Shown here: one piece after another, positions 1-8,950 of the stretch
Layout of the letters: every line of letters starts with the position of its first letter
How positions within the stretch are numbered: position 1 is the stretch's first letter
Origin: an uncultured Clostridia bacterium
GTDB taxonomy: Bacteria; Bacillota; Clostridia; Christensenellales; UBA1242
DNA length: 64,000 bases
Assembly: GCA_934746645.1 (NCBI GenBank)
Contig: CAKVFE010000001.1
Span: 620,001-684,000, forward strand
Direction: 5' to 3'
The notes under the pieces: model-generated
The model's database searches: none
What the model was told of the DNA's origin: nothing
The model's input: only the letters and a program-made list of their open reading frames with translations
Position numbers and translations under genes: made by a program

Positions 1-230
1 CTACCATTTTTGTTAAGAGTTACTTCGATATGGTCACAATATCCTGCCAAAGCTTCGTCAATACTATTGTCAACAATTTCGGTAATCAAGTGGTGCAAAC
101 CACGCAAGTCTGTACTACCTATATACATACCCGGACGCTTTCTAACTGGTTCTAGTCCTTCTAGTACTTGAATATCGTTTTCGTCATATTTAACACTTCT
201 AGTCAAGTCCTGTTCTGTCATTTCTGCCAT
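1..230 (-). CDS. gyrB: DNA topoisomerase type IIA subunit B, N-terminus (GyrB or ParE), partial
   Basis: Leftward gene cut by the window edge; only the first 76 codons are visible. The protein begins MAEMTEQDL and contains the GHKL ATPase start of GyrB/Par[15 protein letters not shown], then [20 protein letters not shown], which includes the Asn that coordinates Mg-ATP. The ATG is preceded by AAGGTAGG at a suitable distance. The protein would supply the ATPase half of DNA gyrase (negative supercoiling) or topoisomerase IV. Proximity to recF and dnaA favours gyrB, but the short visible part does not separate gyrB from parE. In many Bacillota gyrB follows recF in the same direction; here it is divergent and separated from recF by glmS. 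Confidence 0.85.
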   Translation of the reverse strand, partial: MAEMTEQDLTRSVKYDENDIQVLEGLEPVRKRPGMYIGSTDLRGLHHLITEIVDNSIDEALAGYCDHIEVTLNKNG

Positions 231-764
231 TGTTTTCCTACCTTAAACAAAAAAATTTTTACTTCAATTTGGATTTTAACCCATTTTAAGTAAATTATCA
301 CTATATATATAATAATATATATTTAAGAATAAGTAAAGTATTTATTATAAATATATATATTATATAATATATATAACATTAAAAATGCACTGTAAAGACT
401 TATATGTCATCAATTAATATAATTTGTTTAACTTTTTACTTTTGTGTCATACAAGCCAAAATTTAAAGTCTAGGCAATAATAGCAAATATTGGATTATGT
501 CTGTTTTTGTAAATACAAATCACACAACCTTTACCTTTTACCACTTGTTACTTATCAAACAAAGTTTACATTTAGAAAAAAATATATGCTACTATGTGTA
601 ACATATATTTTGGTTTGTAATGTTTTATTATTAATATTTAATTGTCGTCATTTAAGCATTAACATTTTTGTGTTAACTATTAGTTATTGATATTGGTGTA
701 TTGTCATTTAGTTGTTTACGCTTAGCTATTAATATTTTAGTATCAACATTAGTTATTAATACTT
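231..764. other. AT-rich intergenic region between gyrB/parE and glmS
   Basis: No convincing gene. An ORF at 490-690 (+) lacks a ribosome binding site and has the biased composition of AT-rich noise. Close to the glmS stop there are three imperfect direct copies of TTAGYTATTRATAYT, at 680-694, 722-736 and 749-763. Promoters for the leftward topoisomerase gene must lie here, but none stands out clearly. Confidence 0.5.
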
Positions 765-2612
765 TTATTCTACTGTTACTGATTTTGCTAGGCTTCTTGG
801 TTTGTCGGGATTGTTGCCCAATTTTAGACTAGTAAAATAAGCTATTAGTTGCATATACACTACTGCAACAAGTGGAACATACTCTTCGTCTACATTAGGT
901 ATAATTATTTCTTTAAATATTTTGTTTTCATAATTAAGTTTGGTGCGACTTAATACTATAACTTTACCACCACGAGTAGTAACTTCGTTGATGTTGCTTA
1001 GTGTTTTTTCTTTTACCATTTCTTGTGTCACAAAAGCAAAAACAAATTGGTCTTTATCTATTAGCGATATTGTTCCGTGTTTAAGTTCGCCAGCTGGATA
1101 TGCTTCACAATGGATATAAGATATTTCTTTCAATTTTAGACTTGCTTCTAGTGCCAAATAATAATCCAAATTACGACCTATCATATATATGCTTTGACTA
1201 TCTTTAATATTGTCTGCAATCTGATTACATAAGTCCGTGATTTTGTTGTTTTTTATTATATTGGATACATTGACAAGATTTTTGCTTTCTTCAAGTATTA
1301 TATCTGTATTGTCTGTATGCACTGCATTGATATATGCCGACAAAAGATAAAACATAGCACATTGACAATTGTATGCTTTAGTACTTGCTACAGCGACTTC
1401 TTTGCCTGCTGATGTATAAAGGCAATAATCAACTTCATAACAGATACTACTATTTTTTACATTGGTTATAGCAACAGTAGTAAGCCCATACGCTTTACTC
1501 ATTTTTACTGCTTTTATAGTGTCTGCAGTTTCGCCACTCTGACTTACAAAAATAGCTAAAGTGTTTTTATGTGGTTTGAAGTTGTTGTATCTAAACTCAC
1601 TGGCTATCTCAACATCGACTTTTATACCACATCTATTTTCAATTATTCTTTTACCAATAAGTCCTGCGTGATATGCTGTTCCACAACCAATAATCAATAT
1701 GTTTTTAGTCTTCTTAATTACCGATTTAGGCAATGCCTTTTTTATTTTGTCAAAACTATTATATTTGACTACAGTATTAACAATACCTTGTGGGATTTCG
1801 TTGATTTCTTTAATCATATAATGGCTATATTGTCCCAACGGATTGTCTACAATAGTGTTATCTTTTTTAACCTTTTCAAGTTTAAGAAGTTGTAAATCTT
1901 TATCAAATATACTTACGCTCCCTTTTTTTACTACAGCATAACTATAGTTGGGCAAAATATACAGACTATCTACTCCTTCTACACTATTGATATCCGAACA
2001 CACAACACCACAATTTTTACCAACACCAACCACACAAGGACTATTGGATTTAGCTACAAATATAGTATCTGGTTGTCTATTGTTTAATATTGCAAAAGCA
2101 TAACTTCCGACTATACGGTCACAAACATTTTTAATAGTGTTTAGGATATCTCCATCAAAAGACTTACTCAATAATTGGGCTATAACTTCGGTGTCTGTAT
2201 CACTAGAATATTTTGCGTTGCCAACTTCTTTTTTAAGGTCAAGATAATTTTCTATAATTCCATTATGCACAACAACCCAATTACCATTTTCGCTATAATG
2301 TGGGTGAGAGTTATTTATACTTGGTACACCGTGTGTAGCCCACCTTGTATGACCTATAGCTATATCACTAGTGGGATTTAGATTATCCAAAATATGTTCT
2401 AGTTTGCTTATCTCACCTTTTTCTTTTATTATGTTAAGTCCATTGCCAAAAGTAAATACATTATTTTTGTATTCTTTTTTGTCTTTCAAACCAAAACTAT
2501 AACTAAAAAATCCTATTCCACTCGAATCATATCCACGATACTCCAATTTTTTAATTCCGTTTAAAGTTTCGGTTATGGCATTGTGACCTACATAACCATA
2601 TATTCCACACAT
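765..2612 (-). CDS. glmS: Glutamine--fructose-6-phosphate aminotransferase (isomerizing)
   Basis: Makes glucosamine-6-phosphate from fructose-6-phosphate and glutamine, the first step toward UDP-GlcNAc for peptidoglycan. The start is the ATG that gives MCGIYGYVG, because the catalytic Cys must be residue 2 and AGGAG lies 5 nt upstream; an in-frame GTG six bases earlier is rejected. Visible marks are the Ntn glutaminase domain (HTRWATHG near residue 90), then two SIS domains with SQSGETADT (about 358), EVAVASTKAY and PAGELKHG, and the C-terminal DKPRSLAKSVTVE. At 615 residues it has the normal family length. It is transcribed away from recF. The short upstream gap leaves no room for a glmS ribozyme. 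Confidence 0.97.
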   Translation of the reverse strand: MCGIYGYVGHNAITETLNGIKKLEYRGYDSSGIGFFSYSFGLKDKKEYKNNVFTFGNGLNIIKEKGEISKLEHILDNLNPTSDIAIGHTRWATHGVPSINNSHPHYSENGNWVVVHNGIIENYLDLKKEVGNAKYSSDTDTEVIAQLLSKSFDGDILNTIKNVCDRIVGSYAFAILNNRQPDTIFVAKSNSPCVVGVGKNCGVVCSDINSVEGVDSLYILPNYSYAVVKKGSVSIFDKDLQLLKLEKVKKDNTIVDNPLGQYSHYMIKEINEIPQGIVNTVVKYNSFDKIKKALPKSVIKKTKNILIIGCGTAYHAGLIGKRIIENRCGIKVDVEIASEFRYNNFKPHKNTLAIFVSQSGETADTIKAVKMSKAYGLTTVAITNVKNSSICYEVDYCLYTSAGKEVAVASTKAYNCQCAMFYLLSAYINAVHTDNTDIILEESKNLVNVSNIIKNNKITDLCNQIADNIKDSQSIYMIGRNLDYYLALEASLKLKEISYIHCEAYPAGELKHGTISLIDKDQFVFAFVTQEMVKEKTLSNINEVTTRGGKVIVLSRTKLNYENKIFKEIIIPNVDEEYVPLVAVVYMQLIAYFTSLKLGNNPDKPRSLAKSVTVE

Positions 2613-2702
2613 ATTCACTCCTTATTATGTTAATAATATTTTCTATGCGTAAAATATTTTTTTTGATAGACTTTTTTAGCAAGTTTAGTCTTGCATTTTA
2701 GT

Positions 2703-2737
2703 TTGAAAAAGATGTATATTAAGATATAATAATATAT
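2703..2737 (+). promoter_or_regulatory. recF promoter, predicted to give a leaderless mRNA
   Basis: TTGAAA (2703-2708), a 16-bp spacer and TATAAT (2725-2730). Only 7 bp separate the -10 box from the recF ATG at 2738, so transcription should start at or one base before the A of the start codon. No Shine-Dalgarno sequence fits in between. Confidence 0.6.
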
Positions 2738-3832
2738 ATGGAAATAAAAAGTATTCAGTTAAAAAATTTCCGTAATTATACTTCTCAGCAAGTTAATTTT
2801 AAAAACGGACTTAATATTTTAGAAGGCAAAAATGCTCAAGGTAAAACCAATTTACTAGAAGCAATTTTTTTGTGTGCTATTGGTAAAAGTCCTCGTACTA
2901 AGAAAGAAAAAGAACTTGTAAAATGGAACGAAAATATGGGTAAGGTTACGATAGAATTTTCCAAACTTACCGGTAATAAAAAAATAGAGTTGTATTTGTT
3001 TTCTAATCAAAACAAAGCTATAAAAATAAATGGCGTTCCTATAAAAAAATTGGGCGAACTTATGGGCGAACTTAATGCAATATATTTTTCGCCAGACGAA
3101 CTTAAACTTGTCAAAGAAAGTCCAGAAGAAAGAAGACGCTTTATGGATATAGACTTATGTCAATTTGATAAGAGATATTTTTATACTCTCAACAAATACA
3201 ACAAAATCCTAGACCAGCGTAACAAACTTTTAAAATCTGGCAACAATCAAAGTATAAAAGATACTATCAGTATCTGGAACGAACAACTTGCCGAACAAGC
3301 TTGTTATATCATTATTAAAAGACTTCAGCTTGTCGAACAACTAAAAATTTATGCCGAAAAGGCACATTATTATTTGACCGACAACAACGAAAAAATGACA
3401 TTGGAATATGTTGGACTTAACACTGTAGACAAAGACACCTTAAAACAAGAACTTCTTAATCTATATGATAAGAGTTTAGAAAAAGATTTAAATCTTGGAT
3501 TTACTACAGTTGGTCCACATAGAGATGACTTAAAAATATCTGTCAATGATATAGATGTAAGACATTTTGGTAGTCAAGGTCAACAGCGTAGTTGTGCATT
3601 GAGTCTAAAACTAGCCGAATTGGAGATATTTAAGTCCAACCTTAAAGAATATCCAGTCCTATTATTAGATGATGTATTGAGCGAATTAGACCTATCTAGA
3701 CGAGAAAAATTACTAAAGATAATCAATAATTTTCAAACTATACTTACTTGTACCGAATACAATATTGATTTGCCTGCCAATGTATTAAAAGTTGATAGTG
3801 GCAAAATTGTTGATAGTTATACACAAAGTTAA
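2738..3832 (+). CDS. recF: DNA replication and repair protein RecF
   Basis: SMC-like ATPase that helps load RecA at gaps and stalled forks. The N-terminus MEIKSIQLKNFRNY is the typical RecF start, so the start codon is well placed. Walker A is GKNAQGKTNLLEA near residues 30-42. The ABC-type signature region is around FGSQGQQRSCALSLKLAE, and Walker B is VLLLDDVLSELD near 306-317. Length 364 aa is normal. It is the first rightward gene of the origin region and precedes dnaA, whereas in Bacillus it follows dnaN. A consensus promoter lies so close to the ATG that translation may be leaderless. Confidence 0.96.
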   Translation: MEIKSIQLKNFRNYTSQQVNFKNGLNILEGKNAQGKTNLLEAIFLCAIGKSPRTKKEKELVKWNENMGKVTIEFSKLTGNKKIELYLFSNQNKAIKINGVPIKKLGELMGELNAIYFSPDELKLVKESPEERRRFMDIDLCQFDKRYFYTLNKYNKILDQRNKLLKSGNNQSIKDTISIWNEQLAEQACYIIIKRLQLVEQLKIYAEKAHYYLTDNNEKMTLEYVGLNTVDKDTLKQELLNLYDKSLEKDLNLGFTTVGPHRDDLKISVNDIDVRHFGSQGQQRSCALSLKLAELEIFKSNLKEYPVLLLDDVLSELDLSRREKLLKIINNFQTILTCTEYNIDLPANVLKVDSGKIVDSYTQS

Positions 3833-3908
3833 TATTTAATTTTGCTTACCTATCTTTTTGTGATATCATAATAAATGCAATTATTAAAAAATAAAAAAGG
3901 AACTACTA

Positions 3909-5252
3909 ATGTTAAAGATTGATGAAATTTGGCAAAAGACCTGTATAATACTTCAACACGAAGTTACAGCTGTATCTTATGACTTATGGATAAAATCCTT
4001 AGAGCCATTAGATTATACTGACGGAGTGTTGTATCTATCTACTTCTAGCGAAACAGCCAAACAAAGAGTATTGAAGTTACACGAAAATCAAATTAGGACT
4101 GCTCTTAATGAGATAGAACCTGAAATAAAAGATTTTAAAGTACTTGACCCAGATGAAAAAGAAAATTATTTAAACAAACCTGTTGAAGCCGAACAAGAAG
4201 TTAATAAGACTACCCCATTATGCAAATTTATACCTAAGTACACTTTTGATAATTTTGTAGTCGGCAACTCCAACAAATATGTTTATGCTGCAGCAAGAGG
4301 TGTAGCCGAACACCCATTTGATAAGATAAACCCACTATTTATATATGGTGGCGTTGGACTTGGCAAAACACACTTGTTACACGCTATAGGCAATTATCTT
4401 ACAAAGCACAATCCAGAACTAAAGATACTTTATGTTACTTGTGACCAATTTACTCGTGACTATGTAGAAAGTCTTAAAAGTAGCAATATGCAAGCCAACA
4501 TTGAATATAAAGAAAAATATCGTAGCGTAGATGTACTTATGATTGACGATATCCAATTTATAGCCAATCGTACAGGTACTCAAGAAGAATTTTTCCATAC
4601 CTTTAACGACTTGTATCAAAATCAAAAACAAATCATTATTGCTTCAGACCGTCCACCAAAAGAGATAGCAAGCCTTGAAGAAAGACTAAGAAGCAGATTT
4701 AGTATGGGTCTTATGCAAGATATCCAAACTCCAGATTTTGAAACAAGACTTGCAATCTTGCAAAAGAAAGCTTTACAAGACAAATATAGTGTAGATGAAG
4801 AAGTTATCAATTTTATAGCCGAACGCTGTGATACCAATATAAGAGAACTTGAAGGTATGCTAAGTAAAGTAAGTTTTTATGCTAGCCTTACCGGCAAACC
4901 TAGTGCTACCCTAGAAGATGTCAACGAAGCTCTAAAAGACCAAGTTACTACTACAAAACAAAGTCTTACAGCTGACCGTATTATTGATTGTGTATGTAAA
5001 TATTTTAGTATCTCTAAAGATGACCTTGTAGGTAAAAAGAAAAATAAAGAGATAGTCGAACCTAGACAAATATGTATGTACCTAATATGCGAAATGCTTG
5101 ACCTTCCACTAGTAAGCGTAGGTCAAATATTTGGTGGTAGAGACCATACAACAGTTATACACGCAAGAGAAAAAATAAGTGACCTAATTAAAGAAAACAA
5201 CCGTATTAGAGTTACTGTCAACGACCTAAAGAGTATGGCCAATCGCACATAA
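3909..5252 (+). CDS. dnaA: Chromosomal replication initiator protein DnaA
   Basis: AAA+ initiator that binds DnaA boxes and melts oriC. Domain I (1-90) is followed by a short linker, then the AAA+ domain: YTFDNFVVGNSN near 112, Walker A GGVGLGKTH near 147, Walker B VLMIDDIQF near 209, and sensor motifs in RLRSRFSMGL. The C-terminal DNA-binding domain carries GGRDHTTVIHAREKI, the signature that reads DnaA boxes. AAGGA precedes the ATG. Length 447 aa is typical. It sits between recF and dnaN, with DnaA boxes immediately downstream. Confidence 0.98.
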   Translation: MLKIDEIWQKTCIILQHEVTAVSYDLWIKSLEPLDYTDGVLYLSTSSETAKQRVLKLHENQIRTALNEIEPEIKDFKVLDPDEKENYLNKPVEAEQEVNKTTPLCKFIPKYTFDNFVVGNSNKYVYAAARGVAEHPFDKINPLFIYGGVGLGKTHLLHAIGNYLTKHNPELKILYVTCDQFTRDYVESLKSSNMQANIEYKEKYRSVDVLMIDDIQFIANRTGTQEEFFHTFNDLYQNQKQIIIASDRPPKEIASLEERLRSRFSMGLMQDIQTPDFETRLAILQKKALQDKYSVDEEVINFIAERCDTNIRELEGMLSKVSFYASLTGKPSATLEDVNEALKDQVTTTKQSLTADRIIDCVCKYFSISKDDLVGKKKNKEIVEPRQICMYLICEMLDLPLVSVGQIFGGRDHTTVIHAREKISDLIKENNRIRVTVNDLKSMANRT

Positions 5253-5465
5253 AACACACCAATTTGTGGATATGTTGATAACTTTTAAAAGTTATACACC
5301 GAGTTATACACAATTAAAAACACTACATATTGTGGTGTCAATGACGAAATAAAGTCATTTAAAAGACTATAGGTTGTGTTTTTGATAGGTTGTCCACATT
5401 TGCACAGTGCTAATAATAATAATTATAATTAAAAAAATAATAATTTTACTTTAAGGAGAGAAAAA
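5253..5465. other. oriC: Candidate oriC: DnaA boxes and AT-rich unwinding stretch
   Basis: The dnaA-dnaN gap holds one perfect TTATNCACA box (TTATACACA, 5304-5312). One-mismatch boxes are at 5265-5273 (TGTGGATAT), 5273-5281 (TGTTGATAA), 5292-5300 (TTATACACC) and 5390-5398 (TTGTCCACA). They are followed by an almost pure A/T run at about 5411-5450 with TAA-type triplets, as expected for a DNA unwinding element beside the dnaN ribosome binding site. Position and gene polarity fit a Bacillota oriC. A second, denser DnaA-box cluster lies at 55.2-55.9 kb. Confidence 0.75.
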
Positions 5466-6566
5466 ATGAAATTAATTTGTGATGGTTTGGATTTGTCCGA
5501 TGCAGTTATGAAAGTCATAAAAGCAACTAGTCAAAAGACTACTAATCCAGTACTAGAAGGTATCAAACTTGTAGCTGAAGATGATACACTAACATTAAGT
5601 GCTACTGACCTAGAACTTTCTATGGAAAAAAGTATTAAAGCCGAAGTATTTATTGATGGCGAAACAGTTGTACCGGGTAAATTTTTTGCAGAGTACATAA
5701 AGAAACTTACCAACGAACAAATCGAACTTACCTGCAACGAAAGAAATATGTTGGAGATAAAGTATACAGATAGTACTGGTAATATCCAAGCGTTAAGTGC
5801 TGAAGAATTCCCTACTATGAAAAGACTTGAAAATGCTGAGTATTTTGAGATAACATCTAAAGATTTAAAATCTCTTATTACTAAATCAGTATTTTGTGTA
5901 TCTACAGAAGATAGTAGACCAATACTAAAAGGTGTATTGTTTGAGATATCTGATAAGAAGATAAAAGCAGTTGCACTAGATGGTTATAGACTTGCTATGG
6001 TTAATAAAGACCTTATCAATAGTTCTTCCAACTTTACTTGCATTGTTCCTGCTAGAAGCTTAAACGAAATAAGCAAACTTTTGGAAGACAGTGACACAGT
6101 TATTAAAGTACATGTAACCAAAAATTATTTAATGGCAGATGTCAACGATACTAAGATAATAACAAGATTGTTGGAAGGTGATTTTATCAATTACAAACAA
6201 ATCATTCCTACACAATTTACAACCGAAGTTACTATCAACAAAGCTCAACTTGAAGATGCCCTAGATAGAGCAAGCCTACTTAGTCGTATAGACAGAAACA
6301 ACTTAGTTAAGTTTGATATTACAGACAAACTTATGATGTTGAGTAGTAAGAGTGATATTGGAGATATTAAAGAAAACATTACAGTTGCTCTTACAGGTAA
6401 TGATTTAACAATTGCATTTAATGTAAGATACTTTAATGAAGCATTAAGAGTTATTAATGACGAATTTATCAAACTAAGCTTTACTGTTCCTTCTGCTCCT
6501 TGTATTTTAAAGAGTAGCGAAACAGACGAATATGTATATCTAATACTTCCTGTTAGAGTTGTTTAG
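5466..6566 (+). CDS. dnaN: DNA polymerase III beta subunit (sliding clamp)
   Basis: Ring clamp that tethers the replicative polymerase. MKLICDGLDLSDAVMKVIKATSQKTTNPVLEGIKL matches the DnaN N-terminal domain. The three repeated clamp domains run across 1-366, with FSTEDSRPILKGV-like and DGYRLAMV motifs in domain 2, and the C-terminal APCILKSSETDEYVYLILPVRV matches the conserved end that closes the dimer and contributes to the peptide pocket. TAAGGAGAG precedes the ATG. Length is normal. It ends in its own terminator. Confidence 0.98.
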   Translation: MKLICDGLDLSDAVMKVIKATSQKTTNPVLEGIKLVAEDDTLTLSATDLELSMEKSIKAEVFIDGETVVPGKFFAEYIKKLTNEQIELTCNERNMLEIKYTDSTGNIQALSAEEFPTMKRLENAEYFEITSKDLKSLITKSVFCVSTEDSRPILKGVLFEISDKKIKAVALDGYRLAMVNKDLINSSSNFTCIVPARSLNEISKLLEDSDTVIKVHVTKNYLMADVNDTKIITRLLEGDFINYKQIIPTQFTTEVTINKAQLEDALDRASLLSRIDRNNLVKFDITDKLMMLSSKSDIGDIKENITVALTGNDLTIAFNVRYFNEALRVINDEFIKLSFTVPSAPCILKSSETDEYVYLILPVRVV

Positions 6567-6571
6567 TATAT

Positions 6572-6606
6572 AAAAAAAGAGAGCATATAATAGCTCTTTT
6601 TTTATT
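6572..6606 (+). terminator. dnaN intrinsic terminator
   Basis: A-rich arm plus GAGAGC, an 8-nt loop, GCTCT and a seven-T run directly after the dnaN stop. Confidence 0.85.
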
Positions 6607-6749
6607 GCAGTTTTTAGCTGACTTTGTTTTTATTGTAGATTATTAATTAAATATTTATATATTTATCTAAAATATTTTTTATATTAAAACTAAAAAATTA
6701 GAACATAAATAAAGACAAAAAATCTTTTTAGTAATATTTAAATTGGATA

Positions 6750-6778
6750 TTGCAAATGTATATTTATTTTGTTAAAAT
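6750..6778 (+). promoter_or_regulatory. Predicted SigA-type promoter
   Basis: TTGCAA (6750-6755), 17-bp spacer, TAAAAT (6773-6778), about 40 bp upstream of the gene starting at 6818. Confidence 0.6.
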
Positions 6779-6817
6779 AAAGTCGTAGTTATTAATAATC
6801 TAAAAAGGAAAATGATT

Positions 6818-7828
6818 ATGAAAACATATACAACTTTAGATAAAAAACTAAACTATGATTTTGAAATTTTAGATCACGATAGTGATACAGACTGGAGAGA
6901 TTTTGAACTTTTAGGTAAAAGTGTATATCCTAAAGAATTTGAGATACTAAGCAATGAGTCTTCTACTTGGGGTGGTTGGGATTATGTTACTGAAGACAAT
7001 GGCTCTTGTTTTTTAGATGATGTAATATTTTTAAAACAAGACAATAAGCGTATTGGTTGTGCTGTTGTGGCCAAACAATCCAATATCTATAAAAACATAA
7101 ATATTAGAAAACATACATTGTCTTTAAAATATCTTATATTAGACCCTGCTATAAAAGATACCAATGCAAGTAGTTGTCTACTTAATGCAGTGTTTGATTA
7201 TGCTAGAGAAAATGACTACGAACAAGTCGAATTTGTGGCTGATATTGATACTAGAAAATTTAAAGAATCAGACAATGTTTATCTATTAAATGGTGCTAAT
7301 AGCATATCTGTCAACAAAGGCAAAAACGACACAACTAAAAAAGTATTTTTCCGTTGTGATGTTGATAGTCAACTTAGAGATATATCTAAAGCTGTATTTG
7401 AAAGTTTTAAAAGACTATATAAAAAAGATTTAAATGCAATAGACGAAAAAATCTTAGAAAACGAAATAGCAAAAAGATACTGTTGTATAGTTAAGTCTAA
7501 AAAGAAACTTACTAAAGATGATATTGAAAGAATCAAACAAAGTACCCTACTTAAAGATTTGTCTATCACTTTAAAAGATATGGTTAAAAATAAAAACGAA
7601 TCAGACCCAACACGAAATACTATAGAATGGCTAAAATACCATAAAGTTATTAAGACAATATTGCCTGTAATTAAAAAATCAAGTGTTGTTAGCGACTTAA
7701 GCAAAGTACAACATTTTGACAAAGTCGAACGCATAATGTGTGGAGTTGCTGACGAGTTGAAAAATGAAACTAATGTAAGTCTTATCAAAAACAATCTTGA
7801 TAGTGGCGAACTAAGTAGACTACAATAA
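6818..7828 (+). CDS. Unrecognised protein with a possible GNAT-like N-terminal half
   Basis: Family not recognised. The ATG at 6818 is better spaced from AAGGAAA than the ATG two codons upstream. Residues about 60-150 have the rhythm of an acetyltransferase fold: a strand with RIGCAVVAKQ, a later strand LSLKYLILDPAIKDTNASS, and a helix followed by YEQVEFVAD. The expected Q/RxxGxG/A acetyl-CoA loop is not obvious, so this is a weak suggestion. The C-terminal half (about 185-336) is lysine- and glutamate-rich, helical and soluble. There is no signal peptide or membrane segment. It has its own promoter and sits between dnaN and rpmH, where the conserved origin gene order normally has no such gene. 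Confidence 0.6.
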   Translation: MKTYTTLDKKLNYDFEILDHDSDTDWRDFELLGKSVYPKEFEILSNESSTWGGWDYVTEDNGSCFLDDVIFLKQDNKRIGCAVVAKQSNIYKNINIRKHTLSLKYLILDPAIKDTNASSCLLNAVFDYARENDYEQVEFVADIDTRKFKESDNVYLLNGANSISVNKGKNDTTKKVFFRCDVDSQLRDISKAVFESFKRLYKKDLNAIDEKILENEIAKRYCCIVKSKKKLTKDDIERIKQSTLLKDLSITLKDMVKNKNESDPTRNTIEWLKYHKVIKTILPVIKKSSVVSDLSKVQHFDKVERIMCGVADELKNETNVSLIKNNLDSGELSRLQ

Positions 7829-7882
7829 TACCTATATTGTTGGAGTAAAGATACAAAACTAGTTAAAAATGAAAATTAACAG

Positions 7883-7911
7883 TTGACACATAAATACTAA
7901 AAAAGTATAAT
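7883..7911 (+). promoter_or_regulatory. rpmH promoter, perfect SigA consensus
   Basis: TTGACA (7883-7888), exactly 17 bp, TATAAT (7906-7911). This is the best promoter seen by eye in the window. Transcription should start near 7918, giving a leader of about 70 nt. Confidence 0.85.
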
Positions 7912-7934
7912 AAGACAGCAAACTAATAAATTAT

Positions 7935-7960
7935 AAGCGAGTTAGACTCGCTTTTATTTA
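7935..7960 (+). terminator. Hairpin in the rpmH leader (possible attenuator)
   Basis: AAGCGAG, loop TTAGA, CTCGCTT, followed by TTATTTA. It lies between the consensus promoter and rpmH, so it either attenuates rpmH or ends read-through from upstream before the promoter; its position after the -10 box favours a leader role. Confidence 0.5.
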
Positions 7961-7989
7961 GAAATAAAGAAAGGAAGGACACTATTACT

Positions 7990-8124
7990 ATGAAAAGAAC
8001 ATATCAACCTAAAAAAAGACAACGCAGTAAAGTACATGGTTTTAGAGCTAGAATGAAAACTAAAGGTGGAAAGCGTGTTATCGCACGCCGTAGAAACCGT
8101 GGTAGAAAAGTTTTATCTGCGTAA
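7990..8124 (+). CDS. rpmH: 50S ribosomal protein L34
   Basis: A 44-residue basic protein, [20 protein letters not shown]... ending [10 protein letters not shown], which matches L34 along its whole length. It belongs to the large ribosomal subunit. AAGGAAGGA precedes the ATG. It is followed by its own terminator, so rnpA downstream is transcribed separately. The rpmH-rnpA-yidD-yidC-jag order is the classic origin cluster. Confidence 0.98.
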   Translation: MKRTYQPKKRQRSKVHGFRARMKTKGGKRVIARRRNRGRKVLSA

Positions 8125-8165
8125 GTTTTGTATTGGCGAAAAACAAATCAATATAACAAATAATT

Positions 8166-8194
8166 GCCTTTAACTTAGTTTAAAGGCTTTTATT
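8166..8194 (+). terminator. rpmH terminator
   Basis: GCCTTTAA, short loop, TTTAAAGGC followed by TTTTATTTT. Confidence 0.85.
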
Positions 8195-8302
8195 TTACAT
8201 TGGACAAAAAAATCTAGTTAAAATAATTTAATAAATATAAGTGCTTATGATATACTCTATATGATGTTAAAATATTTTATTGGTATTTTGACTAGACCTA
8301 CT

Positions 8303-8319
8303 GATTGATATATTCAATC
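8303..8319 (+). promoter_or_regulatory. Hairpin in the rnpA upstream region
   Basis: GATTGA, loop TATAT, TCAATC, 24 bp before the rnpA ATG. An extended -10-like TGATATACT lies at about 8255 (inference). The hairpin has no T-run, so it is more likely an operator or leader structure than a terminator. Confidence 0.3.
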
Positions 8320-8342
8320 AAAATTTTAATAAGAGAGAAAAT

Positions 8343-8681
8343 ATGCTTAACGAAGTAAATAGACTCACAAAAAGAAAGGAATTTGGTTATATATACAAAC
8401 ACGGTAAGTATTGTTATAACAACTATCTTACTTTAATGTATGTACCTACTAAATTAAAACAACCTAGAATTGGTTTTTCGGTAAGTAAAAAGACTGGTAA
8501 AGCGTGGCTTAGAAATAAGACCAAACGCCAACTTAGAGATATAGTAAGAAAAATGATAGATAGTATCAATCCTTGTTACAATTATGTTTTTATTACCAAG
8601 CCCGAAATAACCACACTAGATTACAATAAGATAAAGGAAGCAGTGGTTGATGTTTTAACCAAAGCAAATTTAGTAAAATGA
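8343..8681 (+). CDS. rnpA: Ribonuclease P protein component
   Basis: Protein subunit of RNase P, which trims tRNA 5' ends. MLNEVNRLTKRKEFGYIYKHGK matches the RnpA N-terminus. The RNR-type motif is present as AWLRNKTKRQLRDIVR (about 58-73), along with RIGFSVSKKTGKA. At 112 aa it has the usual length. GAGAG precedes the ATG. The stop overlaps the yidD start by 4 bp (ATGA), which indicates translational coupling. Confidence 0.95.
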   Translation: MLNEVNRLTKRKEFGYIYKHGKYCYNNYLTLMYVPTKLKQPRIGFSVSKKTGKAWLRNKTKRQLRDIVRKMIDSINPCYNYVFITKPEITTLDYNKIKEAVVDVLTKANLVK

Positions 8682-8950
8682 TAATTTTAAAAATTTTATT
8701 ATTTCCAATAAAATTGATTTTGCTTTTGCTTATCTATATCTACAAATTTTTAATATCCCCTTTATTACCCCACACTTGTATATACTACCCTAGTTGTTCG
8801 ACATATATGTTAGAAGCTATAAAAGAGTTTGGTGTTGTCAAAGGTGTATATTTGGGTACACTCAGAATTTTGAGATGTACACCCAAACATAAAGGTGGAC
8901 TAGATTTAGTCCCTTACAATATAAAAGGAGAGAAAAAATGGATTTTCTAA
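8678..8950 (+). CDS. yidD: Membrane protein insertion efficiency factor YidD
   Basis: Small membrane-associated helper of YidC. One N-terminal hydrophobic helix (about 5-25) is followed by FLISPLLPHTCIYYPSCSTYMLEAIKEFG and CTPKHKGGLDLVP, the family signature with conserved Cys, Pro-Ser-Cys-Ser and Tyr. Length 90 aa is typical. It overlaps rnpA by 4 bp and yidC by 13 bp, so the three are one coupled transcript. Confidence 0.95.
   Translation: MIILKILLFPIKLILLLLIYIYKFLISPLLPHTCIYYPSCSTYMLEAIKEFGVVKGVYLGTLRILRCTPKHKGGLDLVPYNIKGEKKWIF

Noticed and set aside
490..690. 66-aa ORF in the gyrB-glmS gap
   Set aside because: No ribosome binding site, biased composition and AT-rich surroundings; nothing recognisable.
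2613..2737. glmS ribozyme
   Set aside because: Only 125 bp separates glmS from recF, and the conserved ribozyme core sequence is not seen.
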